The position numbers and the translations under genes were made by a program. Source: Beijerinckiaceae bacterium (GTDB lineage Bacteria > Pseudomonadota > Alphaproteobacteria > Rhizobiales > Beijerinckiaceae). Taken from it: a stretch of 64,000 nt of DNA. Positions 47,583 through 56,978 of this stretch are shown here, in pieces. Under the pieces are notes generated by a model. That model was not told where the DNA came from. It made no database searches and worked only from the letters and a program-made list of their open reading frames with translations. The DNA is taken from assembly GCA_947452455.1 (NCBI GenBank), contig CANGBX010000003.1:248001-312000 (forward strand), in the 5' to 3' direction. Within the stretch, counting starts at the first letter, position 1, and each line of letters opens with the position of its first letter.

Positions 47583-48293
47583 ATGTGTGCGGATGAGGCT
47601 GCCGGTTCAACCGGTCCAATCAACCGCACACTTTACGGCCGCCGCAAAGGCAAGAAGCTCCGCACCTATCAAGCGGGGCTTGTGTCAGAGACACTTCCGC
47701 AACTTTCCATCGATTGCTCAAGCCCGATTGAGCCCGCCGCGCTGTTTTCTGAAAAGCGTGATGAGTTTCGTATGGAAATAGGCTTTGGCGGAGCTGAACA
47801 TCTCGTTCATGAGGCAGATCGTCATCGGTCTATCGGCTATATTGGTTGTGAGCCCTTCATCAACGGCGTGGCGAAACTGCTTACGCAGGTTGAAGAGAAA
47901 GAGCTCATCAACATTCGCCTGCATCATGGCGATGCACGCGAGGTCTTGCTGCGCCTGCCTGATGCAAGTCTGACACGCGTAGATGTTCTTTATCCGGATC
48001 CTTGGCCGAAATGGCGCCAACGCAAACGCCGGTTTTTGTCAGAGCAGAATATTTCTGAAATTGCCCGCGTGTTGAAAAAGGGCTCAACCTTTCGTTTCGC
48101 CACGGACATTGATGATTATGCGGGCTGGGTTCTCGCACGCGTTTTGAAATCATCCCATTGGATGTGGCAGGAAGCACAGATTGGTGAACGTCCCTGGCAG
48201 CAAGCTTGGGATCATTGGCCAAGCACCCGCTACGAAGCCAAGGCGTTTCGTGAAGGGCGCAAGCCCGCTTATTTCACTTTCATTCGCACTTAA
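47583..48293 (+). CDS. trmB: tRNA (guanine-46-N7) methyltransferase TrmB
   Basis: The 236-residue SAM methyltransferase makes m7G46 in tRNA. It has the SAM motif MEIGFGGAEH near residue 65, the acceptor-binding LYPDPWPKWRQRKRR near 140, and the C-terminal STRYEAKAFREGR. It sits 24 bases after metK, so the SAM producer and a SAM user are probably co-transcribed. The ATG at 47583 is the first in frame. The stop shares a TTAA with the convergent metallopeptidase gene. Confidence 0.95.
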   Translation: MCADEAAGSTGPINRTLYGRRKGKKLRTYQAGLVSETLPQLSIDCSSPIEPAALFSEKRDEFRMEIGFGGAEHLVHEADRHRSIGYIGCEPFINGVAKLLTQVEEKELINIRLHHGDAREVLLRLPDASLTRVDVLYPDPWPKWRQRKRRFLSEQNISEIARVLKKGSTFRFATDIDDYAGWVLARVLKSSHWMWQEAQIGERPWQQAWDHWPSTRYEAKAFREGRKPAYFTFIRT

Positions 48294-49033
48294 TCGCCTG
48301 CGCCGTAACGGTGCAGCGAAGATCCATGCGCGTAAAGCCAAGCTTCGGCGTGGTCTGTGCGCGGAGCGAGTTTTTTTGTAACGGCCCAAAATTCATCCGA
48401 ATGATTCATATGGACGAGATGGGCTACTTCATGGGCTGCGAGATAATCCAGCACGAAAGGCGGCGCCATAATCAGCCGCCATGAAAAATTCAAAGATCCA
48501 CTGGCAGAACATGAACCCCAACGGCTCGTTGTATCGCGCAGGGAGACTTTGCGCGGGGCAAAGCCGAGAGAAGCACAATGCGTCTTGACCGCGGCTTCCA
48601 AATCTTTGCGCGCTTCCATCTTGAGATAATCATGAAGCCTGCGCGAGAGATGCTCGCCGCTACAAGAGACACGCAGGCGCTTTTCTTCGGCTAAGATTTC
48701 GATGCCACCACGTAAGCGCTCGATATGTTCAATGACGAGTTCTTCGCCACGAAATGGAAAGTGCGCGCCATGTACAAAAGGCACGGCTTGCGGAAGGCGA
48801 TGAAGACGCGCTGCAATCCACGCTGCATGGCGTTGCGCAAAATCGCGTGCGGCTGAGAGTGACCCTCGTTTCGGGAGCGTGATCACGACATCACGCGTCG
48901 CATTGCGAACGCGCAGAGTGAAGCGCCGCGCGGTCGGCATGCGTTTCAAAAGCACGCGATAGGATGCGCCTTCATGGACAACGTCCAGATGGTCAGGGAG
49001 AGGCGTAGGGTCTCGGCGAAACAGTCGCAGCAT
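48290..49033 (-). CDS. YgjP-like metallopeptidase (DUF45)
   Basis: The 247-residue protein of the M48-like YgjP family has the zinc site HEVAHLVHMNHSDEFW near residue 200, an HExxH with the third ligand supplied by the second His-rich segment. The upstream TSRWGSCSASGSLNFSWRLIMAPP block is typical. There is no signal peptide or membrane segment, so it is cytosolic. The substrate is unknown; members are often annotated only as metal-dependent hydrolases. It is divergent from nothing nearby; phaZ lies upstream in the same direction, 54 bases away. Confidence 0.87.
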   Translation of the reverse strand: MLRLFRRDPTPLPDHLDVVHEGASYRVLLKRMPTARRFTLRVRNATRDVVITLPKRGSLSAARDFAQRHAAWIAARLHRLPQAVPFVHGAHFPFRGEELVIEHIERLRGGIEILAEEKRLRVSCSGEHLSRRLHDYLKMEARKDLEAAVKTHCASLGFAPRKVSLRDTTSRWGSCSASGSLNFSWRLIMAPPFVLDYLAAHEVAHLVHMNHSDEFWAVTKKLAPRTDHAEAWLYAHGSSLHRYGAGD

Positions 49034-49087
49034 TGCGTCTGAAATCTAGCTGATTCCAGTAGTCTTTTACCAGAGGCCTGAAAGTGA

Positions 49088-50392
49088 TTAGCCGTTGGAG
49101 GCGGCCAGTTTCAGCTTTGCACCCTTGGAGCCGCGCGCCGCATCCTGTTCGAGATTTGAGATGAAATCACGAATGCGCGGTGCAATTTCCGAACGGAAAC
49201 GCGATCCGTTGAACACGCCATAATGGCCCACACCATTTTGCAGGTAGTGAACCTTCCGCTCTGCGGGGATATTCACGCAGAGTTCTTGTGCGGCATAGGT
49301 CTGACCGACGCCCGAAATATCGTCTTTTTCGCCTTCAACGGTCATCAGCCCCGTGCGGCGGATGGCCGTCAGATCGACAGGTTGACCACGATGCTTCATC
49401 TCGCCCTTAGGCAGGGAATGCTGCACGAAGACATTTTCAATGGTCTGCAAATAATAGTCAGCCGAGAGGTCCATCACGGCCATATATTCATCATAGAAGT
49501 CGCGTTGTTTTTCGGCGGAATCGCCATCGCCTTTGACCAGATGATTGAACATTTCGACATGGGCATTCACATGGCGATCCATGTTCATGGCCATAAAGCC
49601 CGAAAGCTGCAGGAAGCCCGGATAGACCTGGCGGCCAAAGCCGGGATAGGGGAAAGGCACGCTGAAAATGCAATTGCGGCGGAACCATTCGGTTCCGCGT
49701 TCCTGCGCCAGCACATTCACAGCCGTCGGGCTTTTGCGTGTGTCAATCGGCCCGCCCATCAGCGTCATTGAGGCTGGTGCAAGTGGATGATTTTCTGCTT
49801 CCAGACGTGCAACAGCTGCGATCAGCGGCACGGATGGCTGGCAGACACCAAGCGTATGCAAGCCTGCGCCCGTGATGTCTTTGCCAAGGAACTGATAAAT
49901 ATCGATCAGATAGTCGATGTAATCATCGAGATCGAAAGAACCCGCACTTAAAGGCACCATACGGGAATCAGCCCAGTCGGTGATGTAGACTTCATAATGG
50001 GGCAGGAAGGCTTCGACAGTGCCCCGCAGCAAGGTTGCGTAATGTCCCGAAAGCGGCGCAACGATCAGCAGGCTCGGTTGCGGCTTTGCCAATTGTGCAG
50101 CGCGAGAGAAATGAATCAGGCGGCAGAAGGGCTTTTCCCAAATGATCTCTTCTGTGACAGCGACCGTGACACCGTTCACGCTGGTCGTTTCGAGACCAAA
50201 ATTCGGTTTGCCATAGCGGCGCGTCAGTCGCTCAAATAATTCAGCAGATGCTGCCAAGTTTCGGCCAAAGGGCGTGTGCGTGAGCGGGTTGACCGGGCTC
50301 TTGAAGAGCATCCTCGTGGCGTCAGAAACGGCGCGGGCAGGAACGAGAGCCGCATGGGCCATCTCATACATGTGATAGGAGAAACGGTTCAT
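49088..50392 (-). CDS. phaZ: Intracellular polyhydroxyalkanoate depolymerase PhaZ
   Basis: The 434-residue depolymerase mobilises stored polyhydroxybutyrate. It resembles the intracellular PhaZ1 of Cupriavidus, with a nucleophilic Cys184 in LGVCQPS, the GHYATLLRGT and DWADSR blocks, and a terminal His in NGVGHYGVFNG. The C-terminal tail is basic. I chose ATG 50392, seven bases after GAGGG; a TTG at 50452 would add 20 poorly conserved residues. PHA synthase is not in the window, but this gene implies carbon storage. Confidence 0.92.
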   Translation of the reverse strand: MNRFSYHMYEMAHAALVPARAVSDATRMLFKSPVNPLTHTPFGRNLAASAELFERLTRRYGKPNFGLETTSVNGVTVAVTEEIIWEKPFCRLIHFSRAAQLAKPQPSLLIVAPLSGHYATLLRGTVEAFLPHYEVYITDWADSRMVPLSAGSFDLDDYIDYLIDIYQFLGKDITGAGLHTLGVCQPSVPLIAAVARLEAENHPLAPASMTLMGGPIDTRKSPTAVNVLAQERGTEWFRRNCIFSVPFPYPGFGRQVYPGFLQLSGFMAMNMDRHVNAHVEMFNHLVKGDGDSAEKQRDFYDEYMAVMDLSADYYLQTIENVFVQHSLPKGEMKHRGQPVDLTAIRRTGLMTVEGEKDDISGVGQTYAAQELCVNIPAERKVHYLQNGVGHYGVFNGSRFRSEIAPRIRDFISNLEQDAARGSKGAKLKLAASNG

Positions 50393-50598
50393 CCGATAGC
50401 CCTCGGCGGGAGGAGGAGGCACGGCTAATGCCTTGGCGATATAAGCGTTCAAGGCGAAAAGTCTCTTTGCAGCATAAGCTTGTCAGGTCATTGTGCAAGT
50501 GCACAAAAAGGACAAGACAGTCTTTTCCCGGGAGTTGGGTGTGGTTTTGACAATGGCATGGGTGGTCGGATCGCGGGTTCGGCCCTAGTTTGGTGATC

Positions 50599-51969
50599 AT
50601 GCGAGATTTAGCTGACCTCAACCTTGGCGGGCGCGCGCGGCGCCTCAGGGTCGATACAATCGTCCGATTGCGCTGGCTGGCCGTTGCCGGCCAGCTCTTG
50701 GCTATTCTCACGACCTATTTCGGCTTTGGCTTTTCCCTGCCGCTAGGTCTTTGTTTTCTCGCTATTTCTGCCTCCGCTTGGCTCAATATCGGGCTCCGGC
50801 TCCGGTTTTCCGCGAGTTATCGCCTCGGGGATCGGCTCGCTCTTTTTCTGCTCTGCTATGACGTTTTGCAGCTCTCGGGCCTCCTTTATCTGACCGGCGG
50901 TCTGCAAAACCCCTTCTCGATGCTTTTCCTCGCCCCGGTTATGATCGCGGCGGTGTCTCTGACGGCCATTGCGACCCTGCTTCTGGGCGCGCTCGTTGTC
51001 GCCCTTGCCAGCCTTTTGACTGTTTTTCACTATCCGTTGCCCTGGATGGGCGGCCAACCGCTGACATTGCCGACGCTTTACGTGGCGGGAATCTGGATCG
51101 CCATCGTGCTGGGAACCGCCTTTATCGGCATTTATGCGGCGCGCGTGGCCGATGAGGCCCGTCGCCTGTCAGATGCTTTGGCGGCGACAGAACTTGTGCT
51201 GGCGCGCGAACAGCACCTCACCCAGCTCGATGGCCTTGCGGCCGCGGCCGCGCATGAATTGGGAACCCCGCTTGCGACAATCACGCTGGTTGTCAAAGAC
51301 CTCGCCAAGCTTTTACCGGAAGATGGCGAAGCGGCTGCCGATGTGGCTTTGCTCGCGCAAGAGGTTCAGCGCTGCCGTACGATTCTGAGCAAGCTGGCTT
51401 CTCTGGGTAATGACAGCGCCAGCATGCTTGATCGCATGACCTTGTCGCATCTCGTTGAAGAGGTCGTTGCGCCCCAGCGGGATTTTGGCGTCAGCATCGA
51501 GATTTCAAAATCTGGTGATGGCATTGAACCCGTATGTCAACGCAATCCCGGTATCCTCTACGGGCTTGGAAATCTCGTCGAGAATGCGATCGATTTTGCG
51601 ACCACACGTGTGGCGATCATCATTCGTTGGGGATCTGCGCAAGTGCGCCTTACAATTGAAGATGACGGACCCGGATTTAAACCGGAAGTTTTGGCGCGTT
51701 TGGGCGACCCCTATATTTCCACGCGTGGACCTGATCGGCGCGCCAAATCGGAAGAAGGCGGTCTTGGCCTTGGCTTATTCATCGCGAAAACGTTGCTGGA
51801 ACGCTCTGGCGCTACCGTGGCAGTTTCTAATCGCCCGTTGCCTGAGACCGGTGCGCGGATCAGCGTCGTTTGGCCACGTGATCTTTTTGAACCAAATCCA
51901 CCTAGCGTGAAGCCGGGTGATGAAAAAACACTGATCGAGGCCTATATTCAAAGACAGGCCAAGGGTTGA
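50599..51969 (+). CDS. regB: Redox sensor histidine kinase RegB (ActS/PrrB)
   Basis: The 456-residue membrane kinase has six predicted helices, the quinone-binding heptad GGLQNPF near residue 100, and an H-box AHELGTPLATI with the phosphorylated His at 219. A redox-active Cys lies at 259 in VQRCRTIL (equivalent to Cys265 of Rhodobacter), followed by N, G1 and G2 boxes. All diagnostic RegB features are present. It senses the redox state of the quinone pool and drives RegA. The ATG at 50599 has no clear ribosome site; GTG 50593 and TTG 50590 are alternatives. regA follows after three bases. Confidence 0.94.
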   Translation: MRDLADLNLGGRARRLRVDTIVRLRWLAVAGQLLAILTTYFGFGFSLPLGLCFLAISASAWLNIGLRLRFSASYRLGDRLALFLLCYDVLQLSGLLYLTGGLQNPFSMLFLAPVMIAAVSLTAIATLLLGALVVALASLLTVFHYPLPWMGGQPLTLPTLYVAGIWIAIVLGTAFIGIYAARVADEARRLSDALAATELVLAREQHLTQLDGLAAAAAHELGTPLATITLVVKDLAKLLPEDGEAAADVALLAQEVQRCRTILSKLASLGNDSASMLDRMTLSHLVEEVVAPQRDFGVSIEISKSGDGIEPVCQRNPGILYGLGNLVENAIDFATTRVAIIIRWGSAQVRLTIEDDGPGFKPEVLARLGDPYISTRGPDRRAKSEEGGLGLGLFIAKTLLERSGATVAVSNRPLPETGARISVVWPRDLFEPNPPSVKPGDEKTLIEAYIQRQAKG

Positions 51970-51972
51970 GCG

Positions 51973-52548
51973 ATGAATGATCTAAGCAAGACGGCAGATG
52001 TGAGCAGTGAATTGGCAAGTTTTGAGGATCGCTCCTTGTTGCTTGCCGATGATGATCGCCCGTTTCTCACGCGCCTCACGCGCGCGATGGAGAGCCGTGG
52101 TTTTCAAGTGACCGCTGTTGATTCCGTGGCAGAGGGCCTGGCAACAATCCGGCGGACAGCGCCGGCTTTCGCTGTGGTCGATATGCGTCTGGGTGATGGT
52201 AATGGGCTGGATATTATTTCCGAGCTCAAGGCGCTGCGCCCGGATTCACGCGGCATTATTCTCACGGGCTATGGAAATATCGCCACCGCTGTGACCGCCG
52301 TTAAGCTCGGCGCGTTTGATTATCTGGCTAAGCCCGCGGATGCGGATGAAATTTATAATGCCCTTATGGCTATCCAGCATGACAAGGCGGAATTGCCCGA
52401 GAATCCCATGTCGGCGGATCGTGTGCGATGGGAGCATATTCAGCGCATTTATGAATTGTGCGGGCGGAATGTTTCGGAAACAGCTCGTCGTCTCAATATG
52501 CATCGCCGGACCTTGCAGCGTATCCTCGCCAAACGAGCGCCGCGCTGA
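51973..52548 (+). CDS. regA: Redox response regulator RegA (ActR/PrrA)
   Basis: The 191-residue regulator has a receiver domain with phosphorylation site Asp70 (VVDMRLGDG) and a Fis-like HTH at the very C terminus (NVSETARRLNMHRRTLQRIL) that is almost invariant in the family. RegA controls photosynthesis, CO2 fixation, nitrogen fixation, denitrification or respiration depending on the host. The usual companion senC/hvrA genes are not next to it here. It is three bases downstream of regB. Confidence 0.96.
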   Translation: MNDLSKTADVSSELASFEDRSLLLADDDRPFLTRLTRAMESRGFQVTAVDSVAEGLATIRRTAPAFAVVDMRLGDGNGLDIISELKALRPDSRGIILTGYGNIATAVTAVKLGAFDYLAKPADADEIYNALMAIQHDKAELPENPMSADRVRWEHIQRIYELCGRNVSETARRLNMHRRTLQRILAKRAPR

Positions 52549-52654
52549 TCTTGAACAGGCAAGAGGTCTCCAAAGGCTCCATGATCTTCTAGAGGCCGAA
52601 AACCCGTGCTAGGAAGCTTAAGCAGTTAGGCTTTTGAGGACGGCGACCGGCCCG

Positions 52655-53806
52655 ATGAACCCGCTTTTTGCTGATCTTCCCACCACCATTTTTGAAATGA
52701 TGTCATCGCTTGCTCGCGAGCATCAGGCCATCAATCTGGGACAAGGTTTTCCCGATGATCCGGGACCCGAAGATGTGCGACAGAAGGCGGCTGAAGCCTC
52801 GCTCTCTGGCTATAATCAATATCCATCCATGATGGGTATTCCCGAATTGCGCGAGGCGATTGCCAGCCATTATGGACGTTTCCATGGGCTGACTATCGAT
52901 CCGCTACACGAGACTATGGTCACATCTGGCGCAACAGAAGCTTTGACCGCGGCCATTCTGGCTATCGTTAGACCGGGCGATGAGGTCGTTCTTTTCCAGC
53001 CCGTTTATGATTCCTATTTGCCGATGGTGAAACTGGCAGGCGGTATCCCCAAGTTGGTGACGCTGAAACCACCGCATTGGCATTTCACGCAGGAAGATTT
53101 GGACGCGGTCTTTAGCCCCAAGACAAAAGCCGTTCTCATCAATACGCCGTTAAATCCAACCGGCACGGTTCTGCCGCGTTCCTTGCTCGAGATGCTTGCG
53201 GCTTATTGTGTGAAATTTGATGCCGTCTGCATCAGCGACGAAGTCTGGGAGCATGTGGTCTTTGAGGGCCATCAACATATCCCGCTCATGTCCATTCCCG
53301 GCATGCGGGAGCGCACAATCAAAGTGGGCTCAGCTGGCAAAATGTTTTCTTTGACCGGTTGGAAAGTCGGCCTTGTTGTAGCAGCACCCGATTTACTGCG
53401 CGTGGTCTCGAAAGCCCATCAATTTTTGACATTCACGACGCCGCCAAATCTTCAAGCAGCGGTCGCTTATGGCCTGATGAAGGATGCCACTTATTTCAAA
53501 ACGATGCGTGACACATTCCAGAAGAGCCGCGATCGCCTGACGGATGGTTTGCGTTCATTGGGTTTTGACGTGATCCCTAGCCAAGGAACTTATTTTCTGA
53601 ATATCGACATTTCGAGCCTTGGCGAGGCAGATGATTTTGAATTTTGTAAAAAGCTTGTCGTTGAACACAAGGTCGCGGCCATTCCCGTTTCCGCTTTCTA
53701 TGCGCAGAATCCGGTCAAGAATGTGATTAGACTATGCTTTGCCAAAAAAGATGAAACATTGGACGAAGGCCTGACGCGGCTTGCGCGTGCCATCGGTAAA
53801 AAATGA
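52655..53806 (+). CDS. PLP-dependent aminotransferase, class I/II
   Basis: The 383-residue fold-type I aminotransferase has NQYPSMMGIPELREAIA near residue 55, NTPLNPTGT near 170, CISDEVWEHV near 200, and the PLP lysine in SAGKMFSLTGWKVG near 232. It resembles the kynurenine/glutamine/methionine transaminase branch (YbdL type); the amino donor cannot be fixed from sequence. The ATG at 52655 is preferred over TTG 52634, with GAGGA about 13 bases upstream. The next gene starts ten bases after the stop. Confidence 0.9.
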   Translation: MNPLFADLPTTIFEMMSSLAREHQAINLGQGFPDDPGPEDVRQKAAEASLSGYNQYPSMMGIPELREAIASHYGRFHGLTIDPLHETMVTSGATEALTAAILAIVRPGDEVVLFQPVYDSYLPMVKLAGGIPKLVTLKPPHWHFTQEDLDAVFSPKTKAVLINTPLNPTGTVLPRSLLEMLAAYCVKFDAVCISDEVWEHVVFEGHQHIPLMSIPGMRERTIKVGSAGKMFSLTGWKVGLVVAAPDLLRVVSKAHQFLTFTTPPNLQAAVAYGLMKDATYFKTMRDTFQKSRDRLTDGLRSLGFDVIPSQGTYFLNIDISSLGEADDFEFCKKLVVEHKVAAIPVSAFYAQNPVKNVIRLCFAKKDETLDEGLTRLARAIGKK

Positions 53807-53816
53807 GGATAGCTTA

Positions 53817-54905
53817 ATGATGAAGCGCTTTCTCACCGCCTGTTTGCTGAGCGTCGCCTGCTTGCAGCCACTTGCCGCGCAAGAGCGCGTCATAAACGTC
53901 TATAATTGGACAGATTATATCGACGTAAAGCTGCTGGATGATTTTACCCGCGAGACAGGCATTAAAGTTGTCTATGACACTTATGATTCCAACGAAATGC
54001 TCGAAGCAAAATTGCTGGCTGGAAAGACGGGTTATGACATTGTCGTACCCTCTGGAACATTCCTGCAGCGTCAGATTCAAGCGGGCATTTTTCAACCTCT
54101 GGATATGAGCAAGATTCCCAATGCAAAGGGGCTATGGCCGGAGGTGACAGCGCGTTTAGCCGTCTATGATCCGGGCAACAAACATGCCGTGACCTATATG
54201 TGGTACACAACAGGCCTGTCTTACAATGTCGACAAGCTGAAACAGCGGCTTGGCAATCAGCCGATTGATACTTGGGACATTGTTTTCAAGCCTGAACTCA
54301 TCAAGAAAGTCGCAGATTGCGGTGTTTACTTCCTCGATAGCCCCGAGGATTTGATTTCCGTTTCGCTGCGCTATTTGGGCCTCAACCCGGATTCCAAAAA
54401 AGCAGATGATATCCGCAAGGCTGCCGCGCTGATTTCTCAGGTACGTCCTTACATCAAAAAATTTCATTCATCCGAATATATTAACGCGCTGGCAAACGGG
54501 GACATTTGTTTGGCGATTGGCTGGGCGGGTGACACATTCCAAGCACGCACACGCGCCGAGGAAGCCAAGAATGGGATCAACATAAATTATACGATCCCGA
54601 AGGAAGGCACATTGATGACCTTCGATTCATTCGCCATTCCGAAAGATGCGCCGCATGTGAGCGAGGCCTATGCCTTCATCGACTTTATGCTGCGTCCGCA
54701 AGTGGCGGCGCGTAACAGTAGCATCACCAATTATGCAAACGGGGTGCTAGCTTCAAAACCCTTTGTCGAAAAAAGCGTGCTTGAGAATCCGGCCATTTAT
54801 CCGGATGAAGCGACTATGGCGCGGCTTTTTACCATCACACCTTATGATGCTCAAACGCAGCGTGTTGTGACTCGTGAATGGACGCGTGTGAAAACGGGCA
54901 AATGA
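53817..54905 (+). CDS. Spermidine/putrescine-type ABC transporter binding protein
   Basis: The 362-residue periplasmic binding protein has a signal peptide (MMKRFLTACLLSVACLQPLAAQE) and the PotD/PotF pattern: VINVYNWTDYID, FTRETGIKVVYDTYDSNEML, YDIVVPSG and ICLAIGWAGD. It should bind a polyamine or related amine. No permease or ATPase gene is adjacent, so it is an orphan here. The ATG at 53817 follows GAGGA; a second ATG is next to it. It may be co-transcribed with the aminotransferase, ten bases upstream, which would fit amine catabolism. Confidence 0.88.
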   Translation: MMKRFLTACLLSVACLQPLAAQERVINVYNWTDYIDVKLLDDFTRETGIKVVYDTYDSNEMLEAKLLAGKTGYDIVVPSGTFLQRQIQAGIFQPLDMSKIPNAKGLWPEVTARLAVYDPGNKHAVTYMWYTTGLSYNVDKLKQRLGNQPIDTWDIVFKPELIKKVADCGVYFLDSPEDLISVSLRYLGLNPDSKKADDIRKAAALISQVRPYIKKFHSSEYINALANGDICLAIGWAGDTFQARTRAEEAKNGININYTIPKEGTLMTFDSFAIPKDAPHVSEAYAFIDFMLRPQVAARNSSITNYANGVLASKPFVEKSVLENPAIYPDEATMARLFTITPYDAQTQRVVTREWTRVKTGK

Positions 54906-54906
54906 A

Positions 54907-54929
54907 AAGGGCGGGTTTAACCCGCCCTT
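54907..54929. terminator. Bidirectional terminator between two binding-protein genes
   Basis: AAGGGCGGG (54907-54915) and CCCGCCCTT (54921-54929) form a perfect 9-bp stem with a TTTAA loop. ATTTTAT follows on the plus strand, and an A-run precedes the left arm, so it can end transcription from both sides of this convergent pair. Confidence 0.88.
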
Positions 54930-54932
54930 ATT

Positions 54933-55937
54933 TTATTCGATGAGATCGCGGGCTTTTTCCGCAAGATGTTTTGGCGTTGCTAAAACGCGCTTGACCACTT
55001 CCTGCATTTTCTCACCGCGCACCGGATCGACTTCGATGTTGGCAGCGCCAACTTCTTTGAGGAATTCGGGATCTTTCATCACTGAATCGAAAGCATCACG
55101 CAAAGCTTTGACGCGCTCAGCAGGCACACCTGGTGTTGTAGCGAGTGGGCGTCCCAGCAAAGTGCCAGATACGAGAAGTTCCACGATCTTGCGATTATCC
55201 GGATCGGGGATCACATCTTCAATAGATGGGACATTGGGCAGATCTGGGGCCTTCGGCCCAGCCTGTACAATGACAGTGATGTCTTTGTTGGCAAGCCAAT
55301 TGGGCTTGGTCACTTTCCAGCTCGACCATGTGTTGTTGCGCGCGCCAACTTCGCCACGCTCCATCGCGAGATTGACATCATTGCCGCCTGGATAGCCCGT
55401 GACGATTTTAAATTTGGTGCCTGCAAATTCATTCAGCATGGCAGGGAACATATAGGTGATGGCGCCACGGCCTGTTGCGCCGACAATGACTTCCTTGTTG
55501 CGTGCATCTTCAATGGATTTCACGCCGGTGGTTTTCCACATGGTCATGGTTTCAACGGTTGGGCAGATAGAGCCGATCCAGTTGAATTGGTTGGCATCAA
55601 ACATGACACCTTTGACGCCTGCCGCCTGCATGGCTGGAAACGTATTGGCGATCATGCCGATATTGGTTCCATCGCGCGCGGCGACTTCGTAGAGATAATT
55701 CGCCATTTTGAGCCCGCCTGCACCCGTCATGTTCTGGGGCACAACAGCAGGATTGCCGGGAATATATTTACCGATGTAGCGAGAGACGATGCGCGCATGC
55801 AGATCATATTCGCCACCAACAGCGACGCCGATCAGCACATTGACGTTTTTGCCGCGATAGAAATCCGCCACGCTATCGGCCTGTGCCGAGGATGCCGCAA
55901 TCAGTGCTGCGAGCGAGACAAGAGACGTGAGCTTCAT
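54933..55937 (-). CDS. TctC/Bug-family periplasmic binding protein
   Basis: The 334-residue tripartite-tricarboxylate-type binding protein has a signal peptide (MKLTSLVSLAALIAASSAQADS), then VADFYRGKNVNVLIGVAVGGEYDLHARIVSRYIG at about 25-60, VVPQNMTGAGGLKMANYLY and a two-lobed fold. Bug proteins bind organic acids and other small ligands; many lack the TctAB membrane partners, as here. The second ATG (55937) gives better spacing from GGGAGG than the first (55940). The ligand is unknown. Confidence 0.87.
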   Translation of the reverse strand: MKLTSLVSLAALIAASSAQADSVADFYRGKNVNVLIGVAVGGEYDLHARIVSRYIGKYIPGNPAVVPQNMTGAGGLKMANYLYEVAARDGTNIGMIANTFPAMQAAGVKGVMFDANQFNWIGSICPTVETMTMWKTTGVKSIEDARNKEVIVGATGRGAITYMFPAMLNEFAGTKFKIVTGYPGGNDVNLAMERGEVGARNNTWSSWKVTKPNWLANKDITVIVQAGPKAPDLPNVPSIEDVIPDPDNRKIVELLVSGTLLGRPLATTPGVPAERVKALRDAFDSVMKDPEFLKEVGAANIEVDPVRGEKMQEVVKRVLATPKHLAEKARDLIE

Positions 55938-55995
55938 CATTTCCTCCCGGTTTATTCTTGGCCGGTGTTCCGGCTCATTGGTTATTCATCTTAGC

Positions 55996-56877
55996 TTATT
56001 TTTGGCATTTCGGGCAGTAGAAGGTCGAGCGCCCGCTTTGCACAATTCTGCGAACGATGCCCCCGCAGTTTTTGGTGGGGCAAGTTTCGCCTTCGCGGTC
56101 ATAGACACGGAAATTGTGCTGGAAATAGCCAAGCGACCCATCCGTCTGGCGATGATCGCGCAGGGACGAGCCGCCTGCGCGGACGGCATCTTCCAGAACA
56201 AGCCGAATATCGGCGGCTAGCCGCTCGGCCCCCGGTGTCGGCGCGCCCGACTTCTTGGCCAAAGTCCCGGCCGCCCGCTTGGGCGAGAGGCCCGCCATAT
56301 GTAGGCTCTCGCAGACATAAATATTGCCCAAGCCCGCAATCAGCCTCTGGTCGAGGAGAGCGGCCTTGAGGGGTGCCTTACGACCCTTGAACAGACCGGC
56401 CAGATGCGCGCCGTCGAGCTCATTGCCCAAAGGCTCCAGCCCGAGGCTGCGGAAAAAGGGGTGTTCGGCCAATTCTGTTTGCGGGATCAGGTCCATGAAG
56501 CCGAAGCGGCGCGGGTCATTATAGGTGACACGGGCGCCAGAGGAGAGGTGCAGGACGATATGGTCATGGGCGGCCGCCTTGGAGCGTTCGTAATGAAAAT
56601 CGCCCGGTGTGCGGCTATCAGAGCCCTCTTCCACCCGAAAAGAACCGCTCATCCCCAGATGGCAGACCAGATCTACGCCATTGTCGAGGTGCAGGAGCAG
56701 ATATTTGGCCCGTCGCGAAAGGCCCGTGATGGTCCGGCCCTTGAGGCGGTCGGCAAAGCGCTCGGGGAGCGGGAAGCGCAGGTCCGGTCGGCGCTGCTCC
56801 ACCTTTTTGATCTTTTGACCGGCCATGGCGGGCTCAAGTCCCCGTCGAACGGTTTCGACCTCGGGCAGTTCAGGCAT
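55996..56877 (-). CDS. mutM: Formamidopyrimidine-DNA glycosylase (Fpg)
   Basis: The 293-residue bifunctional glycosylase/AP lyase removes 8-oxoguanine. The catalytic N terminus [13 protein letters not shown], with Pro2 as nucleophile and Glu3, is intact. The helix-two-turn-helix is [17 protein letters not shown] near residue 170. The C-terminal zinc finger has Cys in CPTKNC and YCPKC, the C-x4-C/C-x2-C form. The ATG at 56877 is fixed by the catalytic Pro. It is divergent from ubiE, and mutM beside ubiE is conserved near dnaA in Rhizobiales. Confidence 0.96.
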   Translation of the reverse strand: MPELPEVETVRRGLEPAMAGQKIKKVEQRRPDLRFPLPERFADRLKGRTITGLSRRAKYLLLHLDNGVDLVCHLGMSGSFRVEEGSDSRTPGDFHYERSKAAAHDHIVLHLSSGARVTYNDPRRFGFMDLIPQTELAEHPFFRSLGLEPLGNELDGAHLAGLFKGRKAPLKAALLDQRLIAGLGNIYVCESLHMAGLSPKRAAGTLAKKSGAPTPGAERLAADIRLVLEDAVRAGGSSLRDHRQTDGSLGYFQHNFRVYDREGETCPTKNCGGIVRRIVQSGRSTFYCPKCQK

Positions 56878-56978
56878 GGGCGTTAAGCACTCTCATTCTG
56901 CTTTGCTGTCAGGCGATAATCCTACATGGCCAATCCGGAGATGTCGCGCTATGGTCCCGGCCGCTCTGGAGTTCTTTT

